Assembly (NCBI GenBank): GCA_022539475.1
Contig: VCMS01000321.1
Span: 32,570-96,569 of the forward strand
Direction of reading: 5' to 3'
DNA length: 64,000 bases
Source of the DNA: Gracilaria domingensis
Taxonomy: Eukaryota; Rhodophyta; Florideophyceae; Gracilariales; Gracilariaceae
The notes under the pieces are model-generated. The model saw only the letters and a list, made by a program, of their open reading frames with translations, was not told where the DNA came from and searched no databases. Below are positions 56,664 to 64,000 of this stretch, piece by piece. The position numbers and the translations under genes were made by a program. Every line of letters starts with the position of its first letter. Within the stretch, counting starts at the first letter, position 1.

Positions 56664-57295
56664 CACCCCCAAACAAATGGTCAGGTAGAACGATTTAACC
56701 GTACCATGCTGAATGCATTAAGATCTTATGTGGCAGATCATCCTAAGGATTGGGATTTGTATACGGACGCTATTACGTATGCGTACAACACCCAAGTCCA
56801 CCGGGTAACGAAGCTAGCACCTTTTGAGTTGGTATTGTCAAGAGTACCGCCACCGGTTGCAATCGAGGCTCAAGAAACGCTTTCTACGTACCCGTCTGTT
56901 GGGTTATACAGGAACGCTTGGAAGGATTGGTTAACCAAAATGGTACCGGTCGCTCGCACAGCGATGGATAAGGCGCAGGCCGCTTATAAGCGCAACTTCG
57001 ATGCGAAGGTTAAGACCCCATTACCAAAGGTCAAACCAGACGATATGGTATTTCTCCGCAAAGAATACTATAATCCGGAGAAGGAACGCCGCCACAAGCT
57101 CTCGCCTATCGCGGAAGGACCCTACAAGTTTATTTCCGTCACGGACGATACCGTAGTATTGGATATCAATAATCTCCACGAACGGATATCGTTAGACCGT
57201 GTCGCGCTGGCCCCACCACCCTACGTTCACGTTAACACCCAACTGGGTGAAGCTACAGGGGACGAACAGGTCGTATCTTCGCGCCCTGCGACTCT
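56664..57295 (+). pseudogene. pol: Chromovirus Pol, part 3: integrase C-terminus up to the insertion
   Basis: Continues the same frame with 'HPQTNGQVERFNRTM', which carries the last catalytic Glu, then an integrase tail with the GPY/F module ('RRHKLSPIAEGPYKFISV'), as in chromoviruses. The frame is interrupted at 57295 by the inner element. The ORF appears to run on to 57320 only because it reads into the LTR. Confidence 0.85.
57291..57295. repeat. Target-site duplication, left copy (ACTCT)
   Basis: ACTCT immediately before the first LTR, repeated exactly at 61825-61829 after the second LTR. Five bases is the usual length for Ty3/gypsy integration. Confidence 0.92.
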
Positions 57296-57823
57296 TGTTA
57301 GAACACTGGGTCTGAGGTAGAACAATGGTTGAGAACGTGAACGATGGTGACTGCCGAGGAGAGTTCGGGCAGTCGACCAGGGTTTATATGGAGAATCGGA
57401 CCTTCGAAAATAAGGTCGCTAACGCAGATTTCTAGAATATCCCTCAAACTAATGTGTCTATGAGTACTGGCCCTTGCGTCGGAATTAGTGTAGAAACTGT
57501 GCGTAGAAATCGACAGTGGAGTCGTCTAGAAGCTTCTAGAAGTTCCTGAAACGTGTCCATTTGTAGAAGTTCCAGCAAGGCACCGAAACTATGAAGTCAG
57601 TCATGACGTCAACTGACGAGGCAGACATCACACGTGACATGTCTTGGTAACATTATGACAACTAATGTCAAACAAAGACTCTGAGGATCATTAGGGTATC
57701 AAATCGGATCGCTAGATCACGGGGAATTCAAAGAAAGCATCAAAACATTAAATGACTAACTAAAAGCGTAGCAATATAACAAATTCAAATAGAAACATGA
57801 CCAGAATTAACGAAATCCTAACA
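57296..57823 (-). repeat. LTR (3' LTR in element orientation)
   Basis: 528 bp with terminal TGTTAG/CTAACA inverted ends. It is identical to 61297-61824 except for g/a and t/c differences near 57587 and 57599. It contains the AGAAGCTTCTAGAAG motif at 57528-57542. Confidence 0.95.
57528..57542. promoter_or_regulatory. Heat-shock-element-like motif in the LTR
   Basis: AGAAG-CTTCT-AGAAG, three contiguous alternating nGAAn units, followed by GTTCC. A two-unit TTTCT-AGAAT lies about 100 bp to the left. The same motif is at 61529-61543 in the other LTR. The match is to the general eukaryotic HSF consensus; function is inference. Confidence 0.4.
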
Positions 57824-57837
57824 TCACTTCCCCCATT
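57824..57837 (-). other. Polypurine tract of the inner element
   Basis: On the minus strand 'AATGGGGGAAGTGA' lies directly before the 3' LTR, the expected site for plus-strand priming. Confidence 0.7.
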
Positions 57838-57858
57838 AAGGAGAGTCGTCCCGACTCG

Positions 57859-59060
57859 TTAGTTGTTGGGCGTACCATTCGGAATAGGATGATTTTCAAA
57901 CTGTCCTGGAGGGTTAGGGAAGAGAATCATATCGGAACGCGGTTCAAACGTTATGAGTACATTGTTCATTAAGCTCATGAAGCTTGCGGGTGCGTTGGTG
58001 AGGCCGAAAGGTAGGACAAGAAACTCAAAATGACCATATCTAGTTCTGAAAGCGGTCAGTGGAATGGAGGTATCAGAGAGTCGAATTTTGTGGTAGCCCC
58101 ACCTTAAATCGATTTTCGAAAATACTTTTGCGCCACGGAGTTGGTCAAAAATATCATCAATCCTTGGAATAGGGTAACTATTTTTGATGGTCAACTTATT
58201 GAGGGCTCGGTAATCAATGCAAAGTCTTAGGCTCCCATCCTTCTTTGCTGCGAAAAGAACAGGGGCACCCCAAGGGCTTGAACTAGGTCGAATAAAACCT
58301 TGTTCCAAAAGTTCATGGAGTTGCTTCTTTAGCTCTTTCAACTCTTTATCTGACATTCGATATACGCCTTTCTTCTGAGGTGTTGCTTCAGGGGATAACT
58401 CGATATGAAAATCTTGTTCTCGGTGAGGGGGTAATCCTTTTGGTAATTTCTCTGGAAATAGGTCCTTGTATTCTTCAAGTAGTTCTTTGAGTTTATGATC
58501 ATTCGCTGCTTCATAGGTTTCTTCTTTTGAAGGCCGAAGCGCTACAACAAATACAGGTAGCTTCCTTCGTATTGACTTCTTGATTGTGTTCACAGAAATT
58601 AACTTCTCGTTCTTCTTAATGTTTGCTTTGATGAAAATGGTTCTGGAATTGTGAACAAAAGATATTTCATTGGTTCCGTGGTTGATATAGGGGTTATATT
58701 CGTATAGCCAGTCTTTTCCTAAAATGACGTCATATCCGTATAATGCACATATTGCAAAGCGTCTCTTTTCTCGCAGTTCTTCAATCTGGATATCTACTCC
58801 ATCTTCTCGGGTTTCCTGGAGCACAGTAATGGAACCGTTGGCCATTTCGGCTTCATAACTAGTGTCAATGGTTGGGATCTTCATGCTTTTGCAGATGGCT
58901 TTGGACAAATAACTGATTTCGGAACCGTTATCGAACAGAGCCGTACATTTTCTGCCATTGATGAATACATATGCAAGGAGTAGTCCAACAGAGGGGTTTC
59001 AAATGGTGACGCTAAGCGTGAGGTGAGAAGTTTATGTCTTCCATTGCTCAATATTTTTTC
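57859..59060 (-). pseudogene. pol: Inner element protease and truncated reverse transcriptase
   Basis: The frame is open from 58908 leftwards. The same frame upstream carries the protease start ('LTLSVTI', then TGA near 58999, then '[17 protein letters not shown]'). The active site reads '[13 protein letters not shown]', with Asn where retropepsins have Ser or Thr. The reverse transcriptase starts ('FHIELSPEA', '[19 protein letters not shown]', '[14 protein letters not shown]') and runs to '[10 protein letters not shown]', then breaks into unrelated residues ('[11 protein letters not shown]') before the polypurine tract. The catalytic YxDD, the thumb, RNase H and integrase are missing. It cannot encode a working polymerase. 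Confidence 0.85.
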
Positions 59061-59197
59061 TTGGGTACGATGTTTATCTGCAGATTCAATGGGTACGGGG
59101 TTTGCTGGCTTAGTTAATGGTTGCGTTTCGATGGAATTCAGTGGGGTGCAATGGTGGTCCGGTGGAACTGACGTGGGTTCTTCAGATGACCCTGGAG

Positions 59198-60070
59198 TCA
59201 GTTCCTCTGGGAGTTTTTTGGGCACTGTTTATCGCGTGCCATGTGTCCAGGTTGTCGACAGCGGAAACAGAGTCCCAACTTTCGACAGTTCTCGCGCTCT
59301 TCCTTGGTTAACTTCTTCAGCTTCATATTTCCAATATCCATGGGTACCGGTCCTTGAGATGATCCAGAGCCGCCAGGTTGCCTGCCAAATCGCGCCTGTC
59401 CACCCCTTCGGAAAGCAGATTCCACCCGCTCAGCGTCTTTCATTGCATTAGTCAAAGATTTGTACTCATTGGTGCAAAGCTCTTTCCAGATGTAACTTTT
59501 CAAGCCTCTGGTATATCTGTCGATTTGCTCTTCCATACTGATGTTGGGGATTTCAAGCACAATCTTGAGGAAGTCTTCATTGAACTGTTGAACATCTTTG
59601 TACTGCTTCCACTTGCTTAGTTTGTCCCGAGCAAGTTTCTCTTTGTTGACAATAGTAAATCGTTTCTGAAGATGTTCAAAGAGTTCCTCAAGGGTTTGCA
59701 GCTCCAGTCCATTTCTTTGCTGGGCGAGATACCACTCATGAGGAGCTCCACTGATGTAACTAAGCGCAATCGTTAATGCTTTGTCGTCGGGGGTTCCATC
59801 AAGATAATTGCGAATATGAGTGATCCAACTGTCAATGTTTTGCTTTCCAGTGAACGTTGGGGGCTTGTTGATCTTTGGATTCGTGGCTGGGCTGTTCTTA
59901 TTGGCTAGGACACTGAGTGAGGTCTCGAGAGCGGATATCTTCGTTTGCGCTTCTTGCTTCAACAATTCCATCTGAGCTCGTGTTTCATCAAGCGCGCGAG
60001 CCATGCTTTGGATCATTTGGCCTGCACGCACCTGTGGGGGTGTGCCTGGGTTGCCTTGAGGGGTCGCCAT
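59198..60070 (-). CDS. gag: Inner element Gag
   Basis: 290 residues from ATG 60070. A helical N-terminus ('MIQSMARALDETRAQMELLKQEA') is followed by the retrotransposon capsid core ('PPTFTGKQNIDSWITHIRNYL', 'ALSYISGAPHEWYL', 'RFTIVNKEKLARDKLSKWKQ', 'QIDRYTRGLKSYIWKEL') and one zinc knuckle ('CFRCRQPGHMARDKQC'), with six instead of four residues between His and the last Cys. The frame is intact, so Gag could still assemble. It ends shortly before the protease in another frame. This gag is not closely related to the chromovirus gag around it. Confidence 0.87.
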   Translation of the reverse strand: MATPQGNPGTPPQVRAGQMIQSMARALDETRAQMELLKQEAQTKISALETSLSVLANKNSPATNPKINKPPTFTGKQNIDSWITHIRNYLDGTPDDKALTIALSYISGAPHEWYLAQQRNGLELQTLEELFEHLQKRFTIVNKEKLARDKLSKWKQYKDVQQFNEDFLKIVLEIPNISMEEQIDRYTRGLKSYIWKELCTNEYKSLTNAMKDAERVESAFRRGGQARFGRQPGGSGSSQGPVPMDIGNMKLKKLTKEERENCRKLGLCFRCRQPGHMARDKQCPKNSQRN

Positions 60071-60220
60071 GGTATGAGCTGCGCGAACGGAGAAGCTTTA
60101 AAATTGGCTCAAATCGGGGGGTTGCCAAAATAAATTGTCTAATTTTTCGAAAAGTGCAAATCAAACCTCGCGCTGCCACTTTAAAAAATTGCAATTTGCG
60201 GGTTGCAGGCAAGCAGTGCC

Positions 60221-60290
60221 GCGCGCCTGGCCTAGTGGGTAGGCGGCGCCGGTGCAATTTCAGAGGTTCTAGGTTCGATTCCCTTCGCTG
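60221..60290 (+). other. tRNA-related sequence with Pol III A and B boxes
   Basis: TGGCCTAGTGGG (60228-60239) fits box A and GGTTCGATTCC (60272-60282) is a perfect box B at tRNA-like spacing. A D-stem GCCT/AGGC can form, but the anticodon and acceptor stems do not pair, so it is not a functional tRNA. It may be a SINE or tRNA relic inside the leader of the element, on the strand opposite to gag. Confidence 0.45.
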
Positions 60291-60516
60291 TAAGTTGCAA
60301 TTGCAGCCGGAGTGGTTCAATTAAGGTTTCTTCAGTTCAATTACAAAGCGTCAAGCGACTGGGAAGATAGTAAGCCCTGTACGGCGACTTCTCCCTTGAC
60401 AATGCTAAGTAATACGAACGTAGCGAAAACTGGAACACAACCACAAACGGTAGCTTATAGGGTAGAACAACCGATTCTTGGAAACTTTTGTCAACACAAG
60501 GTGTTTACGTTTTAAT

Positions 60517-61170
60517 TTACTTGAAATAACGCTGTTGACGTCGGTTTTCCTTGTTGACAGCTGCTTGGTGCTTGCGTCCACCTCGGTGATCCTCGTAATG
60601 CTTCCAATTATTGAACGAGAGTATACCACATTCATAACAGCCCGGTGGGGAGCGCTTGTTCTGGAGCTTGTTGCGGTGTCGGCTACCAGACAAATGTTCG
60701 CGAAGTTGCACTCGGCTATTGAAACGGAGTTCACAGTCGTCACACCTGGGGGTCTTCAAGAGACGTCGAAGGTTACGTACACGCCGTCGCTTGATTCGAT
60801 CGGTGGCCACGCGAAGGATATGGATATTAGCCGCGTCGTCTATGCGGAGCAGATGACGTGGAGTACCCTCGGTAGCCTCGGTAACCGCTCGGTTCGTTGA
60901 AATCGGGTTGCTGTCAACAGGATCGGGTTGTTGACGAGCTGGTGACGACGGTGGTGACGGTGTGTATGAAGGTGGTGTACTCGGTTCCAAGGTGGACACG
61001 GCAGCGGAAACAGGGGTTTCGGTGGTGTTGACAGGGGGTGGAGGCGGCGGCGGCGATGACGGCGGTTCGGTGGATATTTCCGTGTTCGTATAGAACGACG
61101 GCGATGACGACGGTACTTGGGATCGGCGTATTGAGCTCACTGGAAACACCCAAATTGGGTCAGAAATCAA
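60517..61170 (-). CDS. Zinc-finger protein encoded in the retroelement leader
   Basis: 217 residues, same orientation as the inner element, between its 5' LTR and gag. A Pro/Ser/Thr-rich N-terminus (includes a seven-Pro run) is followed by a basic helix ('DRIKRRRVRNLRRLLKT') and two C2H2 fingers with the long H-x5-H spacing of U1-type or JAZ-like, often RNA-binding, fingers: 'CDDCELRFNSRVQLREHLSGSRH' and 'CYECGILSFNN..HYEDHRGGRKH', trimmed here. It ends in a basic Lys/Arg/Gln tail. Ty3/gypsy elements do not normally carry this gene at this place. It may be a captured host gene or an accessory RNA-binding protein. The frame is intact. Confidence 0.7.
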   Translation of the reverse strand: MISDPIWVFPVSSIRRSQVPSSSPSFYTNTEISTEPPSSPPPPPPPVNTTETPVSAAVSTLEPSTPPSYTPSPPSSPARQQPDPVDSNPISTNRAVTEATEGTPRHLLRIDDAANIHILRVATDRIKRRRVRNLRRLLKTPRCDDCELRFNSRVQLREHLSGSRHRNKLQNKRSPPGCYECGILSFNNWKHYEDHRGGRKHQAAVNKENRRQQRYFK

Positions 61171-61280
61171 CAGTCAGTAAAGAGCTGGACGTCTGTGGCT
61201 TATCCAAACCTAGGGAATTTTGTATAGCAAAATCCACTAGGGCTGGATGGTCACTCAGTTTCAAATGAGGGCAATACTTA

Positions 61281-61295
61281 CTCGCGCTGCTACCA
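61281..61295 (-). promoter_or_regulatory. Primer binding site of the inner element
   Basis: On the minus strand TGGTAGCAGCGCGAG starts one base after the 5' LTR. It complements a tRNA ending ...CGCTGCTACCA, close to the 3' end of eukaryotic initiator methionine tRNAs, the common primer of this group. Confidence 0.7.
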
Positions 61296-61296
61296 A

Positions 61297-61824
61297 TGTT
61301 AGAACACTGGGTCTGAGGTAGAACAATGGTTGAGAACGTGAACGATGGTGACTGCCGAGGAGAGTTCGGGCAGTCGACCAGGGTTTATATGGAGAATCGG
61401 ACCTTCGAAAATAAGGTCGCTAACGCAGATTTCTAGAATATCCCTCAAACTAATGTGTCTATGAGTACTGGCCCTTGCGTCGGAATTAGTGTAGAAACTG
61501 TGCGTAGAAATCGACAGTGGAGTCGTCTAGAAGCTTCTAGAAGTTCCTGAAACGTGTCCATTTGTAGAAGTTCCAGCAAGGCACCAAAACTATGAAGCCA
61601 GTCATGACGTCAACTGACGAGGCAGACATCACACGTGACATGTCTTGGTAACATTATGACAACTAATGTCAAACAAAGACTCTGAGGATCATTAGGGTAT
61701 CAAATCGGATCGCTAGATCACGGGGAATTCAAAGAAAGCATCAAAACATTAAATGACTAACTAAAAGCGTAGCAATATAACAAATTCAAATAGAAACATG
61801 ACCAGAATTAACGAAATCCTAACA
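61297..61824 (-). repeat. LTR (5' LTR in element orientation)
   Basis: 528 bp, the partner of 57296-57823, followed on the right by ACTCT. As the 5' LTR it should carry the element's promoter, and the heat-shock-like motif lies at 61529-61543. Confidence 0.95.
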
Positions 61825-61829
61825 ACTCT
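61825..61829. repeat. Target-site duplication, right copy (ACTCT)
   Basis: Exact repeat of 57291-57295. The chromovirus pol frame resumes through it. Confidence 0.92.
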
Positions 61830-63264
61830 CCGCCCTGATCGCGGCTTATCGGATCTACCGAAGTCAGAATCACCCACGCGGGTAGCACAACCCGTTGCGG
61901 GAGACGAAGAGGAAAACTCAACTAGAGTTGACCCCCACCGGACGTCGTGGCTCCCGTGCCACCGCCTAAGGAGGGGGAGGAAAGTACGGAACCCGTTACA
62001 CCGCCGTCGCACGGTCACACTGTTTCGCAAGGTACCGCAACCAATCTCGCGGTCTCTACCGATAGCGTTGTCGTGCGCCGAGGCGCTGTACCTCGTGGTG
62101 ATACTCCGTCGAGTTCGTTGAGCAATGCGCTGGAAACGACACGACCCACCCAGGGGGTACACACCGCTGTGGATAACGTAACCCCGTCGGGAACACCACA
62201 ACTGAGTGAGGTCACCACCCGCAGAGCGGAGAAGACAGTATCTGTAGACCCGGGCTTTCCGGAGAACGCAGAACCGCAAGCGGTAGATCAGCTCAATGTT
62301 ACCGACCGGTGTTAACCACGCCGTGGTATGAGGAAACGAGAAGTCGTACTTACCCGCGTATTATTTGGGAAAACAACCTTGGAAAGGTGAAGTACGAAGT
62401 ACGAGTTTGGAAACCGTCGATGGTGCACCCACGCCGCGTGGCAGAGGACTCATGACACACCCAAGTGGAGAGTAACACGTTGTGTGACGTGGTGACGTAT
62501 GGAAAGCACCGCCGACGCGGGGAACTGCTGACAGTAAGTCGCGTGCGCGAGTAACACACGTGCACGGTGCACGATGTACGGTCGCCAACCGTAGGCGAAC
62601 GGACACCTGTTAGGGTAACTCGTGGCTCACACGTGCCACCGCCTGGCCAACCAGAAGGCCGCGATATGCACCGTGATTGGTCAATCCGCCTCCATGGCGC
62701 ACGAGCGAGACCCTGCCCGTTCTCCGTCGCACGGACGATCCTTCTGGATAGCAAGAGGGAGCTCAGAATCCCGAAGCTACCGTTGGACGGTCGGAAGCTC
62801 AACCAAACGAGCCGAAGCTCGTCAGACTCAAGAAGGAGAGTATTCAAGAAGAACCTTTCAGGTTGAAGATTGGACGCTCCTGGCGTAAGTTGTAGTTGTC
62901 GCGCAGCGAGGAACTCCTAGTGAGTCGTGACTGGTTAAGTCCAAGAGGAACCCCTCTAGAGGTTAGCCGGCCACCACCTCGCCACCCTCGAAGGTACGAA
63001 ACCACAATGGGTGAAGGAGAGCAGTCAAACACCGAGGTGTACCCGCAGGAATACGTGATCGAACGTATCGTACGTCATATTGTAGACCCCGATGGGACGG
63101 TACTGTACCAAGTGCGATGGTATGGCTACTCCGCCGAGGAGGACACCATGGAGCCGTCGAGCACCTACCTAGGTCGAAGATCGTTTCATACCACCGTCGC
63201 ACTCGGTCAGCCTTGCCGTCCAACCTGGACCAAGCCCAGGTGGGATAAGAACCGTTCCCGGTGA
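61825..63264 (+). pseudogene. pol: Chromovirus Pol tail after the insertion: linker and chromodomain
   Basis: The pol frame resumes right after the inner element ('LRPDRGLSDLPKSESPTRV') and shifts frame near 61935-61950 into 'VVAPVPPPKEGEESTEPV', which ends at 62315. A damaged stretch follows. The chromodomain is intact at 63030-63180: 'QEYVIERIVRHIV....TVLYQVRWYGYS', with the first aromatic-cage residues present but Met in place of Trp in the usual WEP motif. Chromodomains on integrase target chromoviruses to histone-marked chromatin. The frame ends at 63264. Confidence 0.75.
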
Positions 63265-63580
63265 GGAGCTTTCAACTATACCGCGATGCGGAAGACTCAG
63301 AATGGAGAGTTGACCCCTCCTGTGTGGGGATGAATGAAGGAAGAAGACCAATGAAGCGGTGAAGACTGAACTAGAGGAAGTGAGAAGAAAGAAAGAAGAG
63401 CATACCGAAATGCCGGTTGTACCGATTTAAAACGGTTAGAGTAGAAGAAGCACCAAAGAAGTGAAGTACACTTGAACACAGTGTGAGTGAAGAAGTAATC
63501 GAAGATCGATCAAGTTCGTGGAGAACAGGCAAAAGGGTGAAGGGAAAGTTACCACTAGATGGTTTTACTGTTTCTATCTT
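63265..63580. other. Probable 3' untranslated region of the chromovirus
   Basis: A very purine-rich stretch ('gaagaaagaaagaagag', 'aaaagggtgaagggaaag' near 63530-63550) without ORFs. A polypurine tract could lie here, but no copy of the proposed 5' LTR follows. Confidence 0.35.
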
Positions 63581-63617
63581 ATACTAAGGACCAAGTCCTC
63601 CAGCCCTGCTGGTCATC

Positions 63618-64000
63618 TTACACCCCCGATGAGGGACCGGCACCGCCGCTACCGGAGGACCCTGCGAAGGGTGCGGAACGGCGTAAGCCAGTATCCCTGC
63701 CATAGTGGTGAGATGATCGGGCACGATAATTCCAGCGTTCTGGAGACTGGCGCGCAACATCGCGATGTTCGCCGGAGAATCTCCCGGAGCGACCGGAGCT
63801 GTCGGGCCGGAAGGACCGAAGGAACGGTAGCCGTACAGGGGCCGGACCCACCACCGGAACACTCGCTTGAGTCGGAACATTCCAACCCACAGGAGCCTGG
63901 GGTACCCCGCCGCTGGCGCGCAACACCTGATTCGCCGCCGGGTTAGGTCGTTCACCAACTCTTGTCCATCTCGACGAGTGCTCCAGCCGCCTCTCCACCA
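63618..64000 (-). CDS. Partial unknown ORF running off the window
   Basis: A minus-strand frame open from the right edge to TAA or TGA near 63618, at least 126 codons, rich in Pro, Ala, Ser, Arg and Gly ('GVPQAPVGWNVPTQASVPVV'). An overlapping minus frame ('GDSPANIAMLRASLQNAGIIV') is equally open. It may be part of another gag-like gene. No family is recognised. Confidence 0.25.
   Translation of the reverse strand, partial: VERRLEHSSRWTRVGERPNPAANQVLRASGGVPQAPVGWNVPTQASVPVVGPAPVRLPFLRSFRPDSSGRSGRFSGEHRDVARQSPERWNYRARSSHHYGRDTGLRRSAPFAGSSGSGGAGPSSGV

Larger units (their letters stand above)
57296..61824 (-). mobile_element. Nested LTR retroelement, complete ends, non-autonomous
   Basis: 4529 bp bounded by two 528-bp direct repeats (TGTTAG...CTAACA) and a perfect 5-bp target duplication. 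In minus orientation the order is 5' LTR (61824-61297), primer site, a zinc-finger ORF, a tRNA-like segment, gag, protease, a partial reverse transcriptase, polypurine tract and 3' LTR (57823-57296). The two LTRs differ at two positions that I can see, so the insertion is recent. The reverse transcriptase lacks its YxDD half, and RNase H and integrase are absent, so mobility would need enzymes from another element. Confidence 0.93.
50193..63264 (+). mobile_element. Ty3/gypsy chromovirus, degenerate, with nested insertion
   Basis: Probable 5' LTR and primer site (to about 51030), gag (51259-53328), then pol in the -1 frame with protease, reverse transcriptase, RNase H, integrase with GPY module, a long Pro-rich linker and a chromodomain ending at 63264. 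Pol carries in-frame stops at 54738-54740 and 56661-56663 and is split at 57295 by a second LTR element (57296-61824). The linker has at least one frameshift, and stops separate it from the chromodomain. No 3' LTR is recognisable before the window ends, so the right boundary is unknown and no target duplication can be shown. Confidence 0.85.

Noticed and set aside
57296-57320. C-terminal residues of the 56706 integrase ORF
   Set aside because: They are read from the inserted LTR. The true frame continues at 61825.
60221-60290. Functional tRNA gene
   Set aside because: A and B boxes and the D stem are present, but the anticodon and acceptor stems cannot pair. Kept only as a tRNA-related relic.

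Overview
The window reads as nuclear DNA of a eukaryote with compact, intron-poor genes, most likely a multicellular red alga of the Florideophyceae (Chondrus-like). That assignment is an inference. It rests on long uninterrupted genes for classic eukaryotic proteins (SAC3/GANP, Bub3, Mak21, RNA polymerase I subunit 2, NEMF, SPO11), a few short introns with GTAAGT/GTATGT/GTACGC donors and TACTAAC-type branch points, and gene clusters separated by hairpin-rich spacers and Ty3/gypsy elements. The sequence carries one assembly gap (830-1549).

Layout. 1-1790: a broken ketopantoate-reductase-like pseudogene (minus), the gap, and the C-terminus of ribulose-phosphate 3-epimerase (plus). 1790-7150: accessory sequence with diverged tandem repeats, a purine-rich coiled-coil ORF, a truncated chromovirus-type retroelement (LTR plus gag start) next to an N-terminally truncated GDT1/UPF0016 transporter, and two weakly supported small genes. 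8123-16349: SAC3/GANP (TREX-2 mRNA export), a Nudix hydrolase, and a three-exon SPO11 whose ATG overlaps the Nudix stop. 17255-25500: a possible small spliced membrane protein, a GT77-like glycosyltransferase, divergent Bub3, an unknown secreted coiled-coil protein, and Mak21/NOC1, whose stop codon overlaps that of its convergent neighbour. 25537-33476: RNA polymerase I second-largest subunit and NEMF/Rqc2. 33480-35990: a spacer packed with perfect inverted repeats and a GCAATC-rich foldback element. 35994-47309: an unknown disordered protein, an unknown protein with about ten membrane segments, a two-exon PAP2 phosphatase, and a divergent ASCC3-like helicase with one cassette.

47310-64000 is mobile DNA. 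A chromovirus (Ty3/gypsy with chromodomain) runs from about 50.2 kb to 63.3 kb. Its gag and pol are in different frames, consistent with a -1 shift, and a strong nested stem sits at the junction. Its pol is broken by two in-frame stops and by a second LTR retroelement (57296-61824, minus strand) with a perfect 5-bp target duplication (ACTCT) and LTRs that differ at only two sites by eye. The inner element carries a leader ORF for a two-finger U1-type C2H2 protein, a heat-shock-element-like motif in its LTRs, an initiator-tRNA-like primer site, gag, a protease, and a reverse transcriptase cut short before its catalytic YxDD. It is therefore probably non-autonomous.

Functionally the host genes cover RNA production and quality control (Pol I, Mak21, SAC3, NEMF, ASCC3-like helicase) and chromosome behaviour (Bub3, SPO11). 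I see no operon-like pathway. Genes lie head-to-head and tail-to-tail with short or overlapping boundaries.
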